Origin: Nitrospira sp.
GTDB lineage: Bacteria; Nitrospirota; Nitrospiria; Nitrospirales; Nitrospiraceae
Reading direction: 5' to 3'
Length of the DNA: 64,000 nt
NCBI GenBank assembly: GCA_022842445.1
Contig: JALHPO010000002.1
Location: forward strand, 124,001 to 188,000
This document shows, piece by piece, positions 8,556 through 18,063 of this stretch (position 1 is its first letter; each line of letters opens with the position of its first letter). The notes under the pieces are model-generated. The model saw nothing but the letters and a program-made list of their open reading frames with translations. It made no database searches and had not been told where the DNA came from. Position numbers and translations under genes: made by a program.

Positions 8556-9026
8556 TCAACAACCCTTGAACTTTTTCGCGAGGCACGCTTTCGAGAGCCG
8601 CTTGGCTTCTGTCACCTGCGCGGGAGTCATCCGCTGCGCCACATCATCCCGGTTGGCTTCAGCCTGCTTCTGCTCATCGCCCTTTAAATGGACTGCGGCG
8701 ATGTTCACCCACATATAGGCCCGCACATAATCTTGTTGGACGCCCAAACCGGCGAAATACAGTTCCGCCAGATTGTTCTGAGCCAACGCATGACCCTGTG
8801 CCGCTGCTTTTTCGTACCACTGCCGCGCCTGCACATAGTCCTTCGGCACGCCTTTGCCCTCAGCATACAACGCCCCAAGATTATTCTGGGCCTCTGCACT
8901 GCCTGCGGCTGCCTGGGTTTCTAGATCTTTAGCCGACATTTCAGCGCCGTTTTTTGGATATGCAGCACTCTGCTCAACGGGGACCAAGAGTGCAATGAAG
9001 AGAATGGTGACAGAAAGGCCGCGCAT
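8556..9026 (-). CDS. Exported Sel1-repeat (TPR-like) protein
   Basis: The start at 9026 gives a signal peptide (MRGLSVTILFIALLVPVEQSAA). Two clear Sel1 repeats follow, with AEAQNNLGALYAEGKGVPKDY and ALAQNNLAELYFAGLGVQQDY as their cores, plus a capping helix AYMWVNIAAVHLKGDE. A C-terminal tail (MTPAQVTEAKRLSKACLAKKF) resembles the end of the second Sel1 protein of this window at 21355. Sel1 repeats mediate protein-protein contacts; the partner is unknown. Confidence 0.88.
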   Translation of the reverse strand: MRGLSVTILFIALLVPVEQSAAYPKNGAEMSAKDLETQAAAGSAEAQNNLGALYAEGKGVPKDYVQARQWYEKAAAQGHALAQNNLAELYFAGLGVQQDYVRAYMWVNIAAVHLKGDEQKQAEANRDDVAQRMTPAQVTEAKRLSKACLAKKFKGC

Positions 9027-9215
9027 AGGCACACAGTATCGCGCGGAGAGATGGAAAGCGTCAAGAGTGAGGATGCGAGGTGTTGCGATCCCGGGACTTT
9101 TTTTCATTGCGACACCTCTGCTAGAATGGGCAGCATCATTAGCCGCGTATTACAGCTCGGCCTTGATGATTTCCATCTACTTGCCACTGAACGCGAAAGA
9201 AGGAGTGTGACAGCC

Positions 9216-9497
9216 ATGGCCGACGTTGCATGCGTGACCTGTGGACAAACAGGAGAAGCAATCACCGCTCCGCTGTTTCTCGGGAAACTCGAAACGGAGA
9301 TCAAGGCCAAGGTCTGCCTCGGCTGCTGGAAGAAGTGGGAAGGAATGCGGGTCATGGTCATCAACGAATACCAGGTCAACCTAGGCGATGAAAGCGGACG
9401 CGACCTTGTCCGCAAACAGATGAAGGCCTTTTTGAAATTAGGTGAGCAGGCCGACTCATCGAAGGTGGCGGAAAACTTCCGCCCGCCTACAAGCTGA
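9216..9497 (+). CDS. YggX-like protein with two CXXC motifs
   Basis: ATG 9216 follows an AAGGAG ribosome site. The 93-residue protein aligns by eye with Fe(2+)-trafficking/oxidative-protection protein YggX: LFLGKLETEIKAKVCLGCW, then MVINEYQVNLGDESGRDLV, then RKQMKAFL, matching the YggX layout of G(E/K)LG..I...W..W......LINE..L. Unlike enterobacterial YggX it has CVTCG near the N-terminus and CLGCW about 35 residues later, enough to bind a zinc or iron ion. Function in iron or redox homeostasis is inferred from the family. Confidence 0.75.
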   Translation: MADVACVTCGQTGEAITAPLFLGKLETEIKAKVCLGCWKKWEGMRVMVINEYQVNLGDESGRDLVRKQMKAFLKLGEQADSSKVAENFRPPTS

Positions 9498-9568
9498 TCG
9501 CAGCCGCCTGACCTGCCGTCATACCATTTCAAGTCATCCGACTTTCCCCTGTGTTGTCGCTGAGTTCG

Positions 9569-9598
9569 TTGACATCACGAATTCAGAAGTGATACAGT
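9569..9598 (+). promoter_or_regulatory. Candidate sigma-70 promoter ahead of the BFN pair
   Basis: TTGACA (9569-9574), an 18-base spacer and TACAGT (9593-9598) lie about 65 bases before the start at 9665. Confidence 0.45.
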
Positions 9599-9664
9599 CT
9601 CCCATTCTTCCCTGTCCTTTTTCATGAAAGCGCGGGAATTGAGAAGATTGTCGGAGCCTTGGTT

Positions 9665-10120
9665 ATGATTACGCAGATGCAGGTTAAGGGGTTGATGTTC
9701 GATCCCTATAACAATGCCTATATTGTGATCTTACGTGATGAGGATCAGGCGGAGATGCTGCCTATTTGGGTCGGCAAATCAGAGGCCAGTTCGATCAGTC
9801 TGGCCCTGGAAAGTGTGGATCCCCCCCGTCCGATGACGCACGATTTCATGAAGGCCTATCTCGATGCCGTCAATGCAAAGGTCATCAGTGTCGTCATCAC
9901 CGACTTGAGCGAGAACACGTATTTTGCCAAAATCCATTTGACCTATGAAGACTCGGAATACACGGTGGACTCACGGCCCAGTGACGCCATTGCCCTTGCA
10001 CTCCGATCGGAGGCTCCGATTTTTGCCAACGAGTCGGTCATCCGAAAGCAAACTTCCGAGGAGCTCGATCAGTGGCTGGAAAATTTGAAGCCGGAAGACT
10101 TTGGAAAACTGGATTCCTGA
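9665..10120 (+). CDS. Bifunctional-nuclease (BFN/DUF151) family protein 1
   Basis: The start at ATG 9665 has GGAG eight bases upstream; a TTG two codons earlier is less likely. The product of 151 residues carries the DUF151 core: MQVKGLMFDPYNNAYIVILRD, LPIWVGKSEASSISLAL, RPMTHDF, and DSRPSDAIALALRSEAPIFA. Members have reported DNase/RNase activity in plants and some bacterial structures, but the bacterial role is poorly known. It is followed 15 bases later by a second, diverged member. Confidence 0.93.
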   Translation: MITQMQVKGLMFDPYNNAYIVILRDEDQAEMLPIWVGKSEASSISLALESVDPPRPMTHDFMKAYLDAVNAKVISVVITDLSENTYFAKIHLTYEDSEYTVDSRPSDAIALALRSEAPIFANESVIRKQTSEELDQWLENLKPEDFGKLDS

Positions 10121-10135
10121 TTAGGCACGCGCATA

Positions 10136-10624
10136 ATGCCGGACGAAACACCGCAACCCACAGAACCCTTGATTGAGCTGACCGTCAACCGGGTCGTGGA
10201 GGACCCCAACACGGATACGCGGATTCTCGTCCTCTCACGTACCGATGGAACGCCCGAGCATTTTATGATCTGGGTCGGGGCTGCGGAAGGCGAGTCGATC
10301 CGGAGAGCCCTGGACACCTCGGTCACGCCGCGACCTATGAGCCATGATTTGGTCAGGAGCTTCGGCGAACACCTGGGAATCATCACGGAACGAGTCGTCA
10401 TCACGGACGTGAAGAGCAGCACCTATTTCGCCACCGTCTATCTTGAGAACAAGGGCGTAACACGCACCGTTGATGCCAGACCCAGCGATGCCATCGGGTT
10501 GGCCCTCCGCTGCCATGCCCCGATTTATGTGACACCGGATGTCTGGAAACGACGCACCGGCCAGAACCTGGACGCGTGGCTGAATAAACTTGAGACTAAA
10601 AACATCGGAGCGCAGGAAGTTTAG
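10136..10624 (+). CDS. Bifunctional-nuclease (BFN/DUF151) family protein 2
   Basis: The 162-residue product repeats the layout of its upstream neighbour: ELTVNRVVEDPNTDTRILVL, HFMIWVGAAEGESIRRAL, RPMSHDLV, DARPSDAIGLALRCHAPIYV. Identity by eye is moderate, so this is an old tandem duplication with divergence. The two may form a heteromer. It ends 47 bases before rplM and may be read through into the ribosomal pair. Confidence 0.92.
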   Translation: MPDETPQPTEPLIELTVNRVVEDPNTDTRILVLSRTDGTPEHFMIWVGAAEGESIRRALDTSVTPRPMSHDLVRSFGEHLGIITERVVITDVKSSTYFATVYLENKGVTRTVDARPSDAIGLALRCHAPIYVTPDVWKRRTGQNLDAWLNKLETKNIGAQEV

Positions 10625-10671
10625 TATCCATCAAGGCAGTTCATTCTATTAGGAGAAGTGGAGACCGTGTT

Positions 10672-11097
10672 ATGACGTATCTCGAAAAACCAGCCGACGT
10701 GAAAGAAACCTGGCATCTGGTAGACGCAGAAGGAAAAACCTTGGGCCGCCTCGCCGCTCGCGTGGCCGGCATTCTGAGAGGGAAGCATCGCCCGACCTTT
10801 ACCCCGAACGTCGATCTGGGCGACCATGTGGTAATCGTCAATGCCGAGAAGATTCACGTAAGCGGCAATAAGATGAAAGACAAGCTCTACCGGCACCATT
10901 CCGGTTATCCGGGTGGTCTGAAGACGACCAGCGCCGAGCACCTGTTTCGCAAAGATCCTACCGAACTGCTGGTTCGGGCCATCGAGGGTATGCTCCCCAA
11001 GAATCCGCTCGGCAACGGCATGGCCAAGAAGCTCCGGGTCTATACCGGCCCCAACCATCCACATCACGCACAAAGGCCGGAACCGATTTCCCTATAA
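10672..11097 (+). CDS. rplM: 50S ribosomal protein L13
   Basis: The 141-residue protein has the L13 signatures WHLVDAEGKTLGRLA, LRGKHRPTFTPNVDLGDHVV, YRHHSGYPGGLK and VEGMLPKNPLG in the form IEGMLPKNPLG. It is an early-assembly protein of the large subunit. As in most bacteria it is directly followed by rpsI, and the pair shares the terminator at 11551. Confidence 0.99.
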   Translation: MTYLEKPADVKETWHLVDAEGKTLGRLAARVAGILRGKHRPTFTPNVDLGDHVVIVNAEKIHVSGNKMKDKLYRHHSGYPGGLKTTSAEHLFRKDPTELLVRAIEGMLPKNPLGNGMAKKLRVYTGPNHPHHAQRPEPISL

Positions 11098-11128
11098 GCA
11101 CAGAATCAGAGAGAAGGAGGCGAGTCGC

Positions 11129-11521
11129 ATGGCAGTGGCAACACAGTACGCAACAGGTCGAAGAAAATGTGCAATCGCAAGAGCCTGGGTCACCGGCACT
11201 GCCGGTGAGATTACAGTCAATGAAAAACCATTGGAAAAAGCCTTCCCCCGCCTCACTCTCCGGCAAATCATCCAGTTGCCGCTTGAAATGGCGGGAGTCA
11301 TGGGAAAGTATTCGATCAGCGCCACCGTGTACGGTGGTGGACCGGCCGGACAAGCCGGCGCGCTTCGCCACGCGATTGCCCGGGCCCTTGTCGCAATGAC
11401 GCCGACCACGCGGCCTCCGCTCAAGAAAGAGGGATTGCTCACAAGAGACTCTCGCGTGAAAGAACGAAAGAAGTACGGACAAAAGGGAGCCCGCAAGCGC
11501 TTCCAGTACTCCAAGCGCTAA
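11129..11521 (+). CDS. rpsI: 30S ribosomal protein S9
   Basis: The 130-residue protein begins YATGRRKCAIARAWVTGTAG and ends with the basic tail RKKYGQKGARKRFQYSKR that reaches the P-site tRNA in the small subunit. AAGGAGG precedes the ATG. The gene ends the rplM-rpsI unit before a strong terminator. Confidence 0.99.
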   Translation: MAVATQYATGRRKCAIARAWVTGTAGEITVNEKPLEKAFPRLTLRQIIQLPLEMAGVMGKYSISATVYGGGPAGQAGALRHAIARALVAMTPTTRPPLKKEGLLTRDSRVKERKKYGQKGARKRFQYSKR

Positions 11522-11550
11522 CGCATCGAGAAGCCGGTATTCGACACAAG

Positions 11551-11580
11551 AAAGGGAAGGCTTCTCGCCTTCCCTTTTTT
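11551..11580 (+). terminator. Rho-independent terminator after rpsI
   Basis: Stem GGGAAGGC/GCCTTCCC, extended by AAA/TTT, with a five-base loop and a run of six T, begins 30 bases after the rpsI stop. Confidence 0.93.
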
Positions 11581-11626
11581 GTGCCCGACGGCAAATTGAC
11601 TCTTACCAATCAGCAGGTCACCTACG

Positions 11627-12679
11627 ATGGGCAAGAAGTTTCGAGTGGCAATTGCAGGCGCCAGCGGATATGCCGGCGCAGAACTCGTTCGGCTCGCCGC
11701 CGCACATCCATTTTTTGAAATTACTGCCGTCACGTCCGAGAAATCAGCCGGCCAGCTGGTGTCAGCCGTCTTCCCCAGTCTCACCGGCATCGTAGAACAT
11801 CGCTTCGAGGCACTGGCTCCGGAAGCCTTGGCTGAACGGGCGGACGCAGTGTTCCTGGCGCTTCCTCACACCAAGTCACAGGACCCGGTCGCATTGTGCA
11901 TGAAGGCGGGCAAGCTGGTTGTCGATCTCAGCGCCGATTATCGCCTGAAGGATGTCGCCGCCTACGAACAGTGGTACCAAACTCCACATACACACCCACG
12001 CCTCTTACAAGAAGCGGTCTATGGTTTGCCGGAACTCCATCGGGAAGCCATCGCCAAGACAAGACTTGTCGCCTCGCCGGGCTGTTATCCGACAGCCGCA
12101 ATCTTGCAGTTGGCGCCTCTCATCGCCAAGAATCTAGTGCAGCCGGATCTGATTGTGATCGATGCAAAGTCCGGCATCTCCGGAGCCGGACGCAGTCCTG
12201 CTCTCCCCTACCACTTCCCGGAAGCCCATGAATCACTGGAGCCGTATAAAATCGGCAAACATCGGCATATACCTGAAATCGAACAAGAGCTGTCCGGCAT
12301 GATCGGAAAGACCGGATCGATAACCGTCACCTTTACACCGCACTTGGTGCCGATGAATCGCGGAATTCTCAGTACGGCATACTGCAAGCTGGTGCACGAT
12401 ATGCCCCTCGCCGACCTCCGGTCCTTGTATAGGGAGTTTTACAAGGGAGAGCGGTTTGTCCGGCTCTATGAGGACATCGTCCCTAATCCCAGATATATCA
12501 GAGGCTCTAATTTTTGCGACATCGGGGTCTACACCGATCCGCGGGCCGGATGGGTCGTGACAGTCGCCGCCGTCGACAATCTGGTAAAAGGCGCCGCAGG
12601 CCAGGCCATCCAAGCTATGAATCTGATGATGGGGCTCCCTGAAGAGAGCGGGCTTACCCTGCCGGGCAGCTACCCGTAA
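11627..12679 (+). CDS. argC: N-acetyl-gamma-glutamyl-phosphate reductase
   Basis: The 350-residue enzyme reduces N-acetylglutamyl phosphate to the semialdehyde in arginine synthesis. It shows the NADP motif VAIAGASGYAGAELVRL, the catalytic cysteine in VASPGCYPTA, and GISGAGRSPALPYHFPEAHES. Type 1 length is normal. argJ follows 52 bases downstream, so the two form a short arginine operon. Confidence 0.98.
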   Translation: MGKKFRVAIAGASGYAGAELVRLAAAHPFFEITAVTSEKSAGQLVSAVFPSLTGIVEHRFEALAPEALAERADAVFLALPHTKSQDPVALCMKAGKLVVDLSADYRLKDVAAYEQWYQTPHTHPRLLQEAVYGLPELHREAIAKTRLVASPGCYPTAAILQLAPLIAKNLVQPDLIVIDAKSGISGAGRSPALPYHFPEAHESLEPYKIGKHRHIPEIEQELSGMIGKTGSITVTFTPHLVPMNRGILSTAYCKLVHDMPLADLRSLYREFYKGERFVRLYEDIVPNPRYIRGSNFCDIGVYTDPRAGWVVTVAAVDNLVKGAAGQAIQAMNLMMGLPEESGLTLPGSYP

Positions 12680-12731
12680 TGACCAACTGACAACTATTGA
12701 CTGTCTCATCCCACACATCCAACGGCTGATC

Positions 12732-13940
12732 GTGAAGACCAACCAGACCTCCGGTGTGACCGCTCCTTTAGGCTTTGAAGCAGCCGGCATCCATTGCGGT
12801 ATCAAGAAGCCGGGAATCCTTGATCTGGCGCTTGTCGTATCAACCGTCAGCGGGCCGATCGCCGGTGTGTTCACGAAAAACCAGGTTGCCGCGGCTCCGG
12901 TGATTCTTGATCGACTGCACCTCCGGCGGCGGCAGGGCCGCGCCATTATCGTGAACAGCGGAAACGCGAATGCCTGCACAGGGGCGAACGGGCTTGCTTC
13001 GGCGCAGGTCATGGCCTCGACTGTTGCGCAGAGTCTTGCTATTCCAGTGCATCACGTCTTTGTCGGATCCACCGGCGTCATCGGCCGCGTGCTGCCGATC
13101 GATCGAATCAAAGCGGGAATCCCGCCGTTGATCGCCCAACTCAGCAGGCAAGGCGGCCATCAGGCCGCCCAAGCCATTCTGACCACCGATCTCCGTCCAA
13201 AGACCGTCGTCGTTCGAGGCAAGATCGGCGGCAAAGCCATCACCATAGGCGGCATGGCCAAAGGCTCGGGAATGATCCATCCCAATATGGCAACGATGCT
13301 GGCGTATCTGACCACCGATGCCGCGATTGCGCCTGCAGCGCTTCAGCATGCGCTCAAGTTCGCGGTCGACCAATCGTTCAATTGCATCACCGTGGACGGC
13401 GACACCAGCACCAACGACACCGTGCTCTGTCTCGCCAACGGACTGGCCAAGAATTCTCCAATCCGGCAAGGGACGGCCCACTATCGCCGTTTCACCCAAC
13501 TCCTGACTGAAGCCTCTGAACAGCTGGCCCTCGCGATTTGCCGGGACGGTGAAGGCGTGACCAAAGTCGTGAAGGTCCTGGTGACCGGAGCCGCAACGGC
13601 GACAGCTGCGAAACGTGTGGCGGCCACGATTGCCACATCCAATCTCGTCAAAACCGCCCTATTCGGAGAAGACGCCAACTGGGGCCGGGTCATGGGCGCC
13701 ATCGGCCGATCCAATGTTTCCATCAAGCCGAACAACGTGACGGTGCGCTTCAATGACGTTGTGATGGTCAAGCGGGGCATGGGAGTGGGGCTCGCGGCGG
13801 AACGGCAGATCGCACAGGTTTTCAAACAAAAAGAATTTACGATTGCGGTGGATCTTGGGGATGGCCGGGCGCAGGCGCACATGTGGACAACCGACCTCTC
13901 ATACGACTACGTCCGTATCAACGCAAGCTATCGATCTTAA
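12732..13940 (+). CDS. argJ: Bifunctional ornithine acetyltransferase / N-acetylglutamate synthase
   Basis: The product (402 residues) starts at GTG. It self-cleaves before the threonine of the MATML motif, present in HPNMATMLAYLTTDAAI, into alpha and beta chains. Other signatures are KPGILDLAL, VNSGNANACTGANG, TVDGDTSTNDT and EDANWGRVMGAIGRS. It recycles the acetyl group from N-acetylornithine to glutamate, and in bifunctional members also uses acetyl-CoA. Whether this one is bifunctional cannot be told by eye. A small 6-bp hairpin with a short loop (13941-13956) follows directly. Confidence 0.97.
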   Translation: MKTNQTSGVTAPLGFEAAGIHCGIKKPGILDLALVVSTVSGPIAGVFTKNQVAAAPVILDRLHLRRRQGRAIIVNSGNANACTGANGLASAQVMASTVAQSLAIPVHHVFVGSTGVIGRVLPIDRIKAGIPPLIAQLSRQGGHQAAQAILTTDLRPKTVVVRGKIGGKAITIGGMAKGSGMIHPNMATMLAYLTTDAAIAPAALQHALKFAVDQSFNCITVDGDTSTNDTVLCLANGLAKNSPIRQGTAHYRRFTQLLTEASEQLALAICRDGEGVTKVVKVLVTGAATATAAKRVAATIATSNLVKTALFGEDANWGRVMGAIGRSNVSIKPNNVTVRFNDVVMVKRGMGVGLAAERQIAQVFKQKEFTIAVDLGDGRAQAHMWTTDLSYDYVRINASYRS

Positions 13941-14156
13941 GCCGGAATTCTCCGGCAGCGTCTTGAAAACACACAGGGACTGTGATAGCGTGCCGAGGCT
14001 TTAGCAGTGGCACCAATCTATTCGTCCAATTTAGGACCGATAGAACATATTCAAATTCAACATCGGCGCACAGACGCGCCGCTTGGCTTGAGAATAAGGG
14101 GCCGGTCCCCTCGTCCATCATACGGGCGCTCTGCAAGTCTCGGAGGAGGTGAAGGC

Positions 14157-14930
14157 ATGGCAGTCGTAGCAATCAAGGAACTCTTGGAAGCCGGTGTGCA
14201 CTTCGGGCACCAGACGAACCGCTGGAATCCAAAAATGAAGAGGTTCCTCTTCGGCGAGCGGAACGGCATCTATATCATCGATCTCCAACAGACGCTCGCA
14301 CGTATGGAACAGGCCTATGCCTTCGTCCGGGATATCGTTGCAGGGGGCGACTCCGTCCTGTTCATCGGCACCAAACGTCAGGCGGCTGAAATCCTCGAAG
14401 AAGAAGCGAAGCGGGCGAATATGTTCTTCGTGAACCAACGCTGGCTCGGCGGCATGCTGACGAATTTCCAAACCATCCGCCGCAGTATCGACAAAATGAA
14501 GAAAATGGAAGCCACGCTGGAGAATCCCAGCGCGCACGGCCTCAAGAAAAAAGAAATCCTCCTGATGCAGAAGGACATCGCCAAACTCCAAAAGTACCTC
14601 TCCGGCATCAAGAACATGCGCGGCCTTCCGGGCGCCGTCTTCGTCCTCGACACCAGAATCGAAAAAATCGCCGTGCAAGAGGCGACGAGGTTGGATATTC
14701 CCGTCATCGCCATCCTGGACAGCAATTGCGATCCGGATTACATCACGCACCCGATTCCGGGGAACGACGATGCAATCCGCTCGATCAAGCTCATCACGTC
14801 CAAGATTGCAGACGCGTGCATCGAAGGCGCGCACCTCAAGACTCAGCGTGACGAAGCGGAGTTCCAGACCGCGCCGGCCGGCGGAGACAAGAAACCGGCT
14901 GCGCGTCTTGAAAGCGTCCCGGCGTCATAA
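14157..14930 (+). CDS. rpsB: 30S ribosomal protein S2
   Basis: The start at 14157 follows GGAGGAGGTG. The product (257 residues) has [52 protein letters not shown] and [23 protein letters not shown]. It sits with tsf, pyrH and frr in the order found in most bacteria. The 216-base leader upstream may hold the promoter; a weak TTGAAA-N17-TAGCGT occurs at 13963. A C-terminal tail rich in alanine and lysine is lineage specific. Confidence 0.98.
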   Translation: MAVVAIKELLEAGVHFGHQTNRWNPKMKRFLFGERNGIYIIDLQQTLARMEQAYAFVRDIVAGGDSVLFIGTKRQAAEILEEEAKRANMFFVNQRWLGGMLTNFQTIRRSIDKMKKMEATLENPSAHGLKKKEILLMQKDIAKLQKYLSGIKNMRGLPGAVFVLDTRIEKIAVQEATRLDIPVIAILDSNCDPDYITHPIPGNDDAIRSIKLITSKIADACIEGAHLKTQRDEAEFQTAPAGGDKKPAARLESVPAS

Positions 14931-14997
14931 CACATATTGTATAGGTTCAGTACCGTTCTCACTCGGTGGAACTGCAAAGGATGAAGGATAACGGACC

Positions 14998-15594
14998 ATG
15001 GCAGGATCAAGTCAGCTAGTCAAAGAGCTTCGGGAAAAAACCGGGGCCGGCATTCTGGATTGCCAGAAAGCGCTTACCGAAAACGGCAACGACATTGAGA
15101 AGTCGATCGACTATCTCCGTCAAAAAGGGCTTGCGGCAGCCGCAAAGAAGTCCGGGCGTGAGACGAATCAGGGACTGGTTCACGCCTATATCCATATGGG
15201 CGGAAAGATCGGCGTCCTCATCGAGGTCAACTGCGAGACGGACTTTGTTGCCCGCAATGATGAGTTCAAAGCATTCGTCAATGATCTCGCGCTGCAAGTA
15301 GCAGCGGCGAAACCGGTGTACGTCAAACGCGAAGACATTCCCAAAGACCTCATCGACAAGGAACGCATGATCTACGAAGGACAAGCCAAGGAGATGGGAA
15401 AGCCGCCTGCGGCCTGGCCGAAAATCGTGGATGGGAAACTTGAAAAGTTCTTCCAGGAAAGCTGCCTGATGGAACAATCGTTTATCAAGGACCCGGCCGT
15501 GACCATCAAGGATCTTCTGGCTCAGAAAATCGCCAAGATCGGCGAAAACATGAACATCCGCCGATTCACCCGGTTTCAGCTAGGCGAAGTATGA
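14998..15594 (+). CDS. tsf: Elongation factor Ts (short form)
   Basis: The 198-residue protein is the nucleotide exchange factor of EF-Tu. The UBA-like N-terminus reads [20 protein letters not shown] and the TDFVARN motif ([11 protein letters not shown]) inserts in EF-Tu. E. coli EF-Ts has about 283 residues; this is the short type with a single core subdomain, known from several phyla. The stop overlaps the pyrH start (ATGA). Confidence 0.98.
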   Translation: MAGSSQLVKELREKTGAGILDCQKALTENGNDIEKSIDYLRQKGLAAAAKKSGRETNQGLVHAYIHMGGKIGVLIEVNCETDFVARNDEFKAFVNDLALQVAAAKPVYVKREDIPKDLIDKERMIYEGQAKEMGKPPAAWPKIVDGKLEKFFQESCLMEQSFIKDPAVTIKDLLAQKIAKIGENMNIRRFTRFQLGEV

Positions 15595-16316
15595 CCTCTG
15601 CCAAATACCGGCGCCTCCTTCTGAAAGTCAGCGGGGAGATGCTCGCCGGTGAGCAGGGCTACGGCATTCAACCCTCTATTCTCCAAGGCCTGGCAGAAGA
15701 GATCGCCTCCGTTGCCGCACTTGGCACCCAAGTCGCCGTGGTGATCGGAGGCGGAAATATTTTCCGCGGTATCGCAGCCAGCGCGTCCGGCATGGAGCGC
15801 GCCTCCGCCGATTACATGGGGATGCTTGCCACGGTCCTCAATGCCCTTGCGCTGCAAAATGCGCTGGAGAAAGCTGGCATCATCACCCGCGTACAATCCG
15901 CCATCGAGATGCGGCAACTGGCGGAAGGCTATATCCGCCGGAGAGCGATCCGTCATCTGGAAAAAAACCGGGTGGTCATATTCGCCGGCGGCACCGGCAA
16001 TCCCTATTTCTCAACCGACACCGCCGCCGCGCTTCGCGCCATGGAAATCGGCGCGCAAGTCATTATGAAAGGCACCAAAGTGGACGGCATTTATGATGCC
16101 GACCCCATGAAGCATCCCGAGGCAAAGAAGTACTCGGAGATCCCTTTTATGGACATCCTGAATCAGAACCTCAAGGTGATGGATGCAACGGCCATCAGTC
16201 TCTGCATGGATAATAAATTGCCTCTGATCGTGTTCAATCTCAAAGTGCAGGGCAACTTCAAACGTGTGGCCACAGGCGAACCGATCGGGACCCTGGTCAC
16301 ACCCAGCAACCGCTGA
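15591..16316 (+). CDS. pyrH: Uridylate kinase
   Basis: The 241-residue hexameric UMP kinase of the amino-acid-kinase family phosphorylates UMP to UDP. Signatures are [53 protein letters not shown] (read as two parts) and [11 protein letters not shown]. The start overlaps the tsf stop by four bases, so coupling is likely. Confidence 0.98.
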   Translation: MTSAKYRRLLLKVSGEMLAGEQGYGIQPSILQGLAEEIASVAALGTQVAVVIGGGNIFRGIAASASGMERASADYMGMLATVLNALALQNALEKAGIITRVQSAIEMRQLAEGYIRRRAIRHLEKNRVVIFAGGTGNPYFSTDTAAALRAMEIGAQVIMKGTKVDGIYDADPMKHPEAKKYSEIPFMDILNQNLKVMDATAISLCMDNKLPLIVFNLKVQGNFKRVATGEPIGTLVTPSNR

Positions 16317-16336
16317 CCTGATTACGGAGTGTCGCC

Positions 16337-16900
16337 ATGTCCAACGCCGCCCCAACCAAGCAAAAACTCACGACTCACATGGACCAGGCTGTGGAACATT
16401 TAAAGCGGGACCTAGCCGGTCTCCGCACCGGCCGGGCCTCAGTCGCGCTCCTGGACGGAGTGCGCGTCGACTATTACGGCACCATGACGCCGCTGAAGCA
16501 GGTCTCCAATATCTCTACGCCGGAAGCACGATTGCTCACCATCCAACCCTGGGAGCCGAACCTGATCAAAGAAATCGAGAAGGCCCTGGCCAATTCAGGA
16601 TTGGGATTGAACCCTTCGAACGACGGCAAAATGATTCGCGTTCCCCTCCCGCCGCTCACGGAAGAGCGCCGGAAAGAGTTGACCAAGATCTGCAAAAAAC
16701 ACGGCGAAGATACGAAAGTGCAGATTCGCGGCTTCCGTCGCGATGCCAACGAAGAGTTGAAGAAACTGCAAAAAGATGCGAAGCTCACCGAAGACGAGCT
16801 GCGGAAGGCCGAACAAGAAACCCAAAAGCTCACCGAACAATACGGGCAAAAGATCGACGATATCATCAAGAAAAAGGAACAGGAAATCATGGAAGTCTGA
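16337..16900 (+). CDS. frr: Ribosome recycling factor
   Basis: The 187-residue protein has the typical length and motifs: HLKRDLAGLRTGRASVALLD, VRVDYYGTMTPLKQVSNIS and RVPLPPLTEERRKELTK. It splits post-termination ribosomes with EF-G. It lies 20 bases after pyrH, at the usual end of the rpsB-tsf-pyrH-frr cluster. Confidence 0.98.
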   Translation: MSNAAPTKQKLTTHMDQAVEHLKRDLAGLRTGRASVALLDGVRVDYYGTMTPLKQVSNISTPEARLLTIQPWEPNLIKEIEKALANSGLGLNPSNDGKMIRVPLPPLTEERRKELTKICKKHGEDTKVQIRGFRRDANEELKKLQKDAKLTEDELRKAEQETQKLTEQYGQKIDDIIKKKEQEIMEV

Positions 16901-16929
16901 GGCTCAGGCTTCCGCCCTGGCCCCCCAGC

Positions 16930-18063
16930 GTGCCGACTACTTCAACCTTTCTTCCAACGTGCGTATCCGTCGATCTTTCCGCATTAGCCCATAATTTAGC
17001 TCAATTCAGGAAAGGACTCTCGCCGGGCTGTGATGTCCTGGCGGTCATCAAGGCCAATGCCTATGGCCACGGGTCGGTTCATACCGCCAAGGCGCTGATT
17101 CGGCAGGGCGTGTCCCGTGTGGCGGTGGTCTCAATCGAGGAAGGGATCACGCTTCGGCAAGCGGGTATCAACGCGCCGATTGTCATCTTGGGGCCGGTGT
17201 TTCACGAACAGTTCACCGAGCTCTTCACACACCAACTGACTCCGGTAATCAGCGATGCCGCCATTTTACCGGCGTTAGGACAAGCCGCCGCGTCGCTTCC
17301 AACCCCCTACCCGATTCATCTCAAGGTCGAGACGGGTATGGGACGGCTGGGGCTCGCGCACGCTGAGCTTGTTGATCTATTCAGCTCCCGCAAATTCCCG
17401 CGCGCCTTACACTTGGAAGGACTCATGACCCATCTTGCCGACGCCGACGGGCCTGCCACGGACACGACGGAGGAACAGCTGACCCGGTTCCGCAAGGCGA
17501 TAGAAATCGTCAGGACTAGCGGGTTCAGGGTGCCTTTGATCCATGCCGCCAATAGTGCCGGAGCCGTACGCTTTCCGGACGCGCAATTCTCGCTCGTGCG
17601 CCCCGGCATCATGCTCTATGGCTACCACACCCTGCCTCCATCCATCGCAGCGCCGGACTTGAAACCGGTCCTCACGCTTCGCACCACAATTGCTCAACTG
17701 CGAACTGTTCAAGCAGGACACAAGGTCAGCTATAACGGCACCTTCACCGCCAAGACGCCGACCAAGATCGCGATCCTCCCCATAGGCTACGCCGATGGGT
17801 TGAGCCGTCATCTCTCAAATCGTGGCTCGGTGCTCATCCGCGGCCAGCGCGCACCCATCGCTGGCCTCGTCTGTATGGATATGATTATGGTGGACGTCAC
17901 CGGGATTGCGGGAGCTGCAGTCGGCGATGAGGCCGTCATCATCGGACGCCAGGGCGATGAACAGATCACCGCCGACGATATTGCCAGGTGGACCGGCACC
18001 ATCGCCTATGAAGTCCTCTGCACCATCGGCCCGCGCGTACCTCGCCTCTATCACGAAGGCTAA
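16930..18063 (+). CDS. alr: Alanine racemase
   Basis: The enzyme makes D-alanine for peptidoglycan using PLP. The PLP lysine is in VLAVIKANAYGHG, the second catalytic tyrosine in HKVSYNGTFTAKTPT, and PIGYADGLSR and CMDMIMVDVTG follow. The open frame extends upstream through frr, but only the GTG at 16930 gives the usual length (377 residues); no good ribosome site is visible, so coupling to frr is possible. Its last 100 bases have a decayed second copy at 21228-21327. Confidence 0.93.
   Translation: MPTTSTFLPTCVSVDLSALAHNLAQFRKGLSPGCDVLAVIKANAYGHGSVHTAKALIRQGVSRVAVVSIEEGITLRQAGINAPIVILGPVFHEQFTELFTHQLTPVISDAAILPALGQAAASLPTPYPIHLKVETGMGRLGLAHAELVDLFSSRKFPRALHLEGLMTHLADADGPATDTTEEQLTRFRKAIEIVRTSGFRVPLIHAANSAGAVRFPDAQFSLVRPGIMLYGYHTLPPSIAAPDLKPVLTLRTTIAQLRTVQAGHKVSYNGTFTAKTPTKIAILPIGYADGLSRHLSNRGSVLIRGQRAPIAGLVCMDMIMVDVTGIAGAAVGDEAVIIGRQGDEQITADDIARWTGTIAYEVLCTIGPRVPRLYHEG

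Noticed and set aside
11596-11628. TTGACT ... TACGAT as promoter of argC
   Set aside because: The spacer is 21 bases and the -10 overlaps the argC start codon.
16264-16929. N-terminal 220 residues of the long frame that leads into alr
   Set aside because: It is a shadow of frr in another frame. The alanine racemase signature only starts after about 16950, and GTG 16930 gives the normal length.
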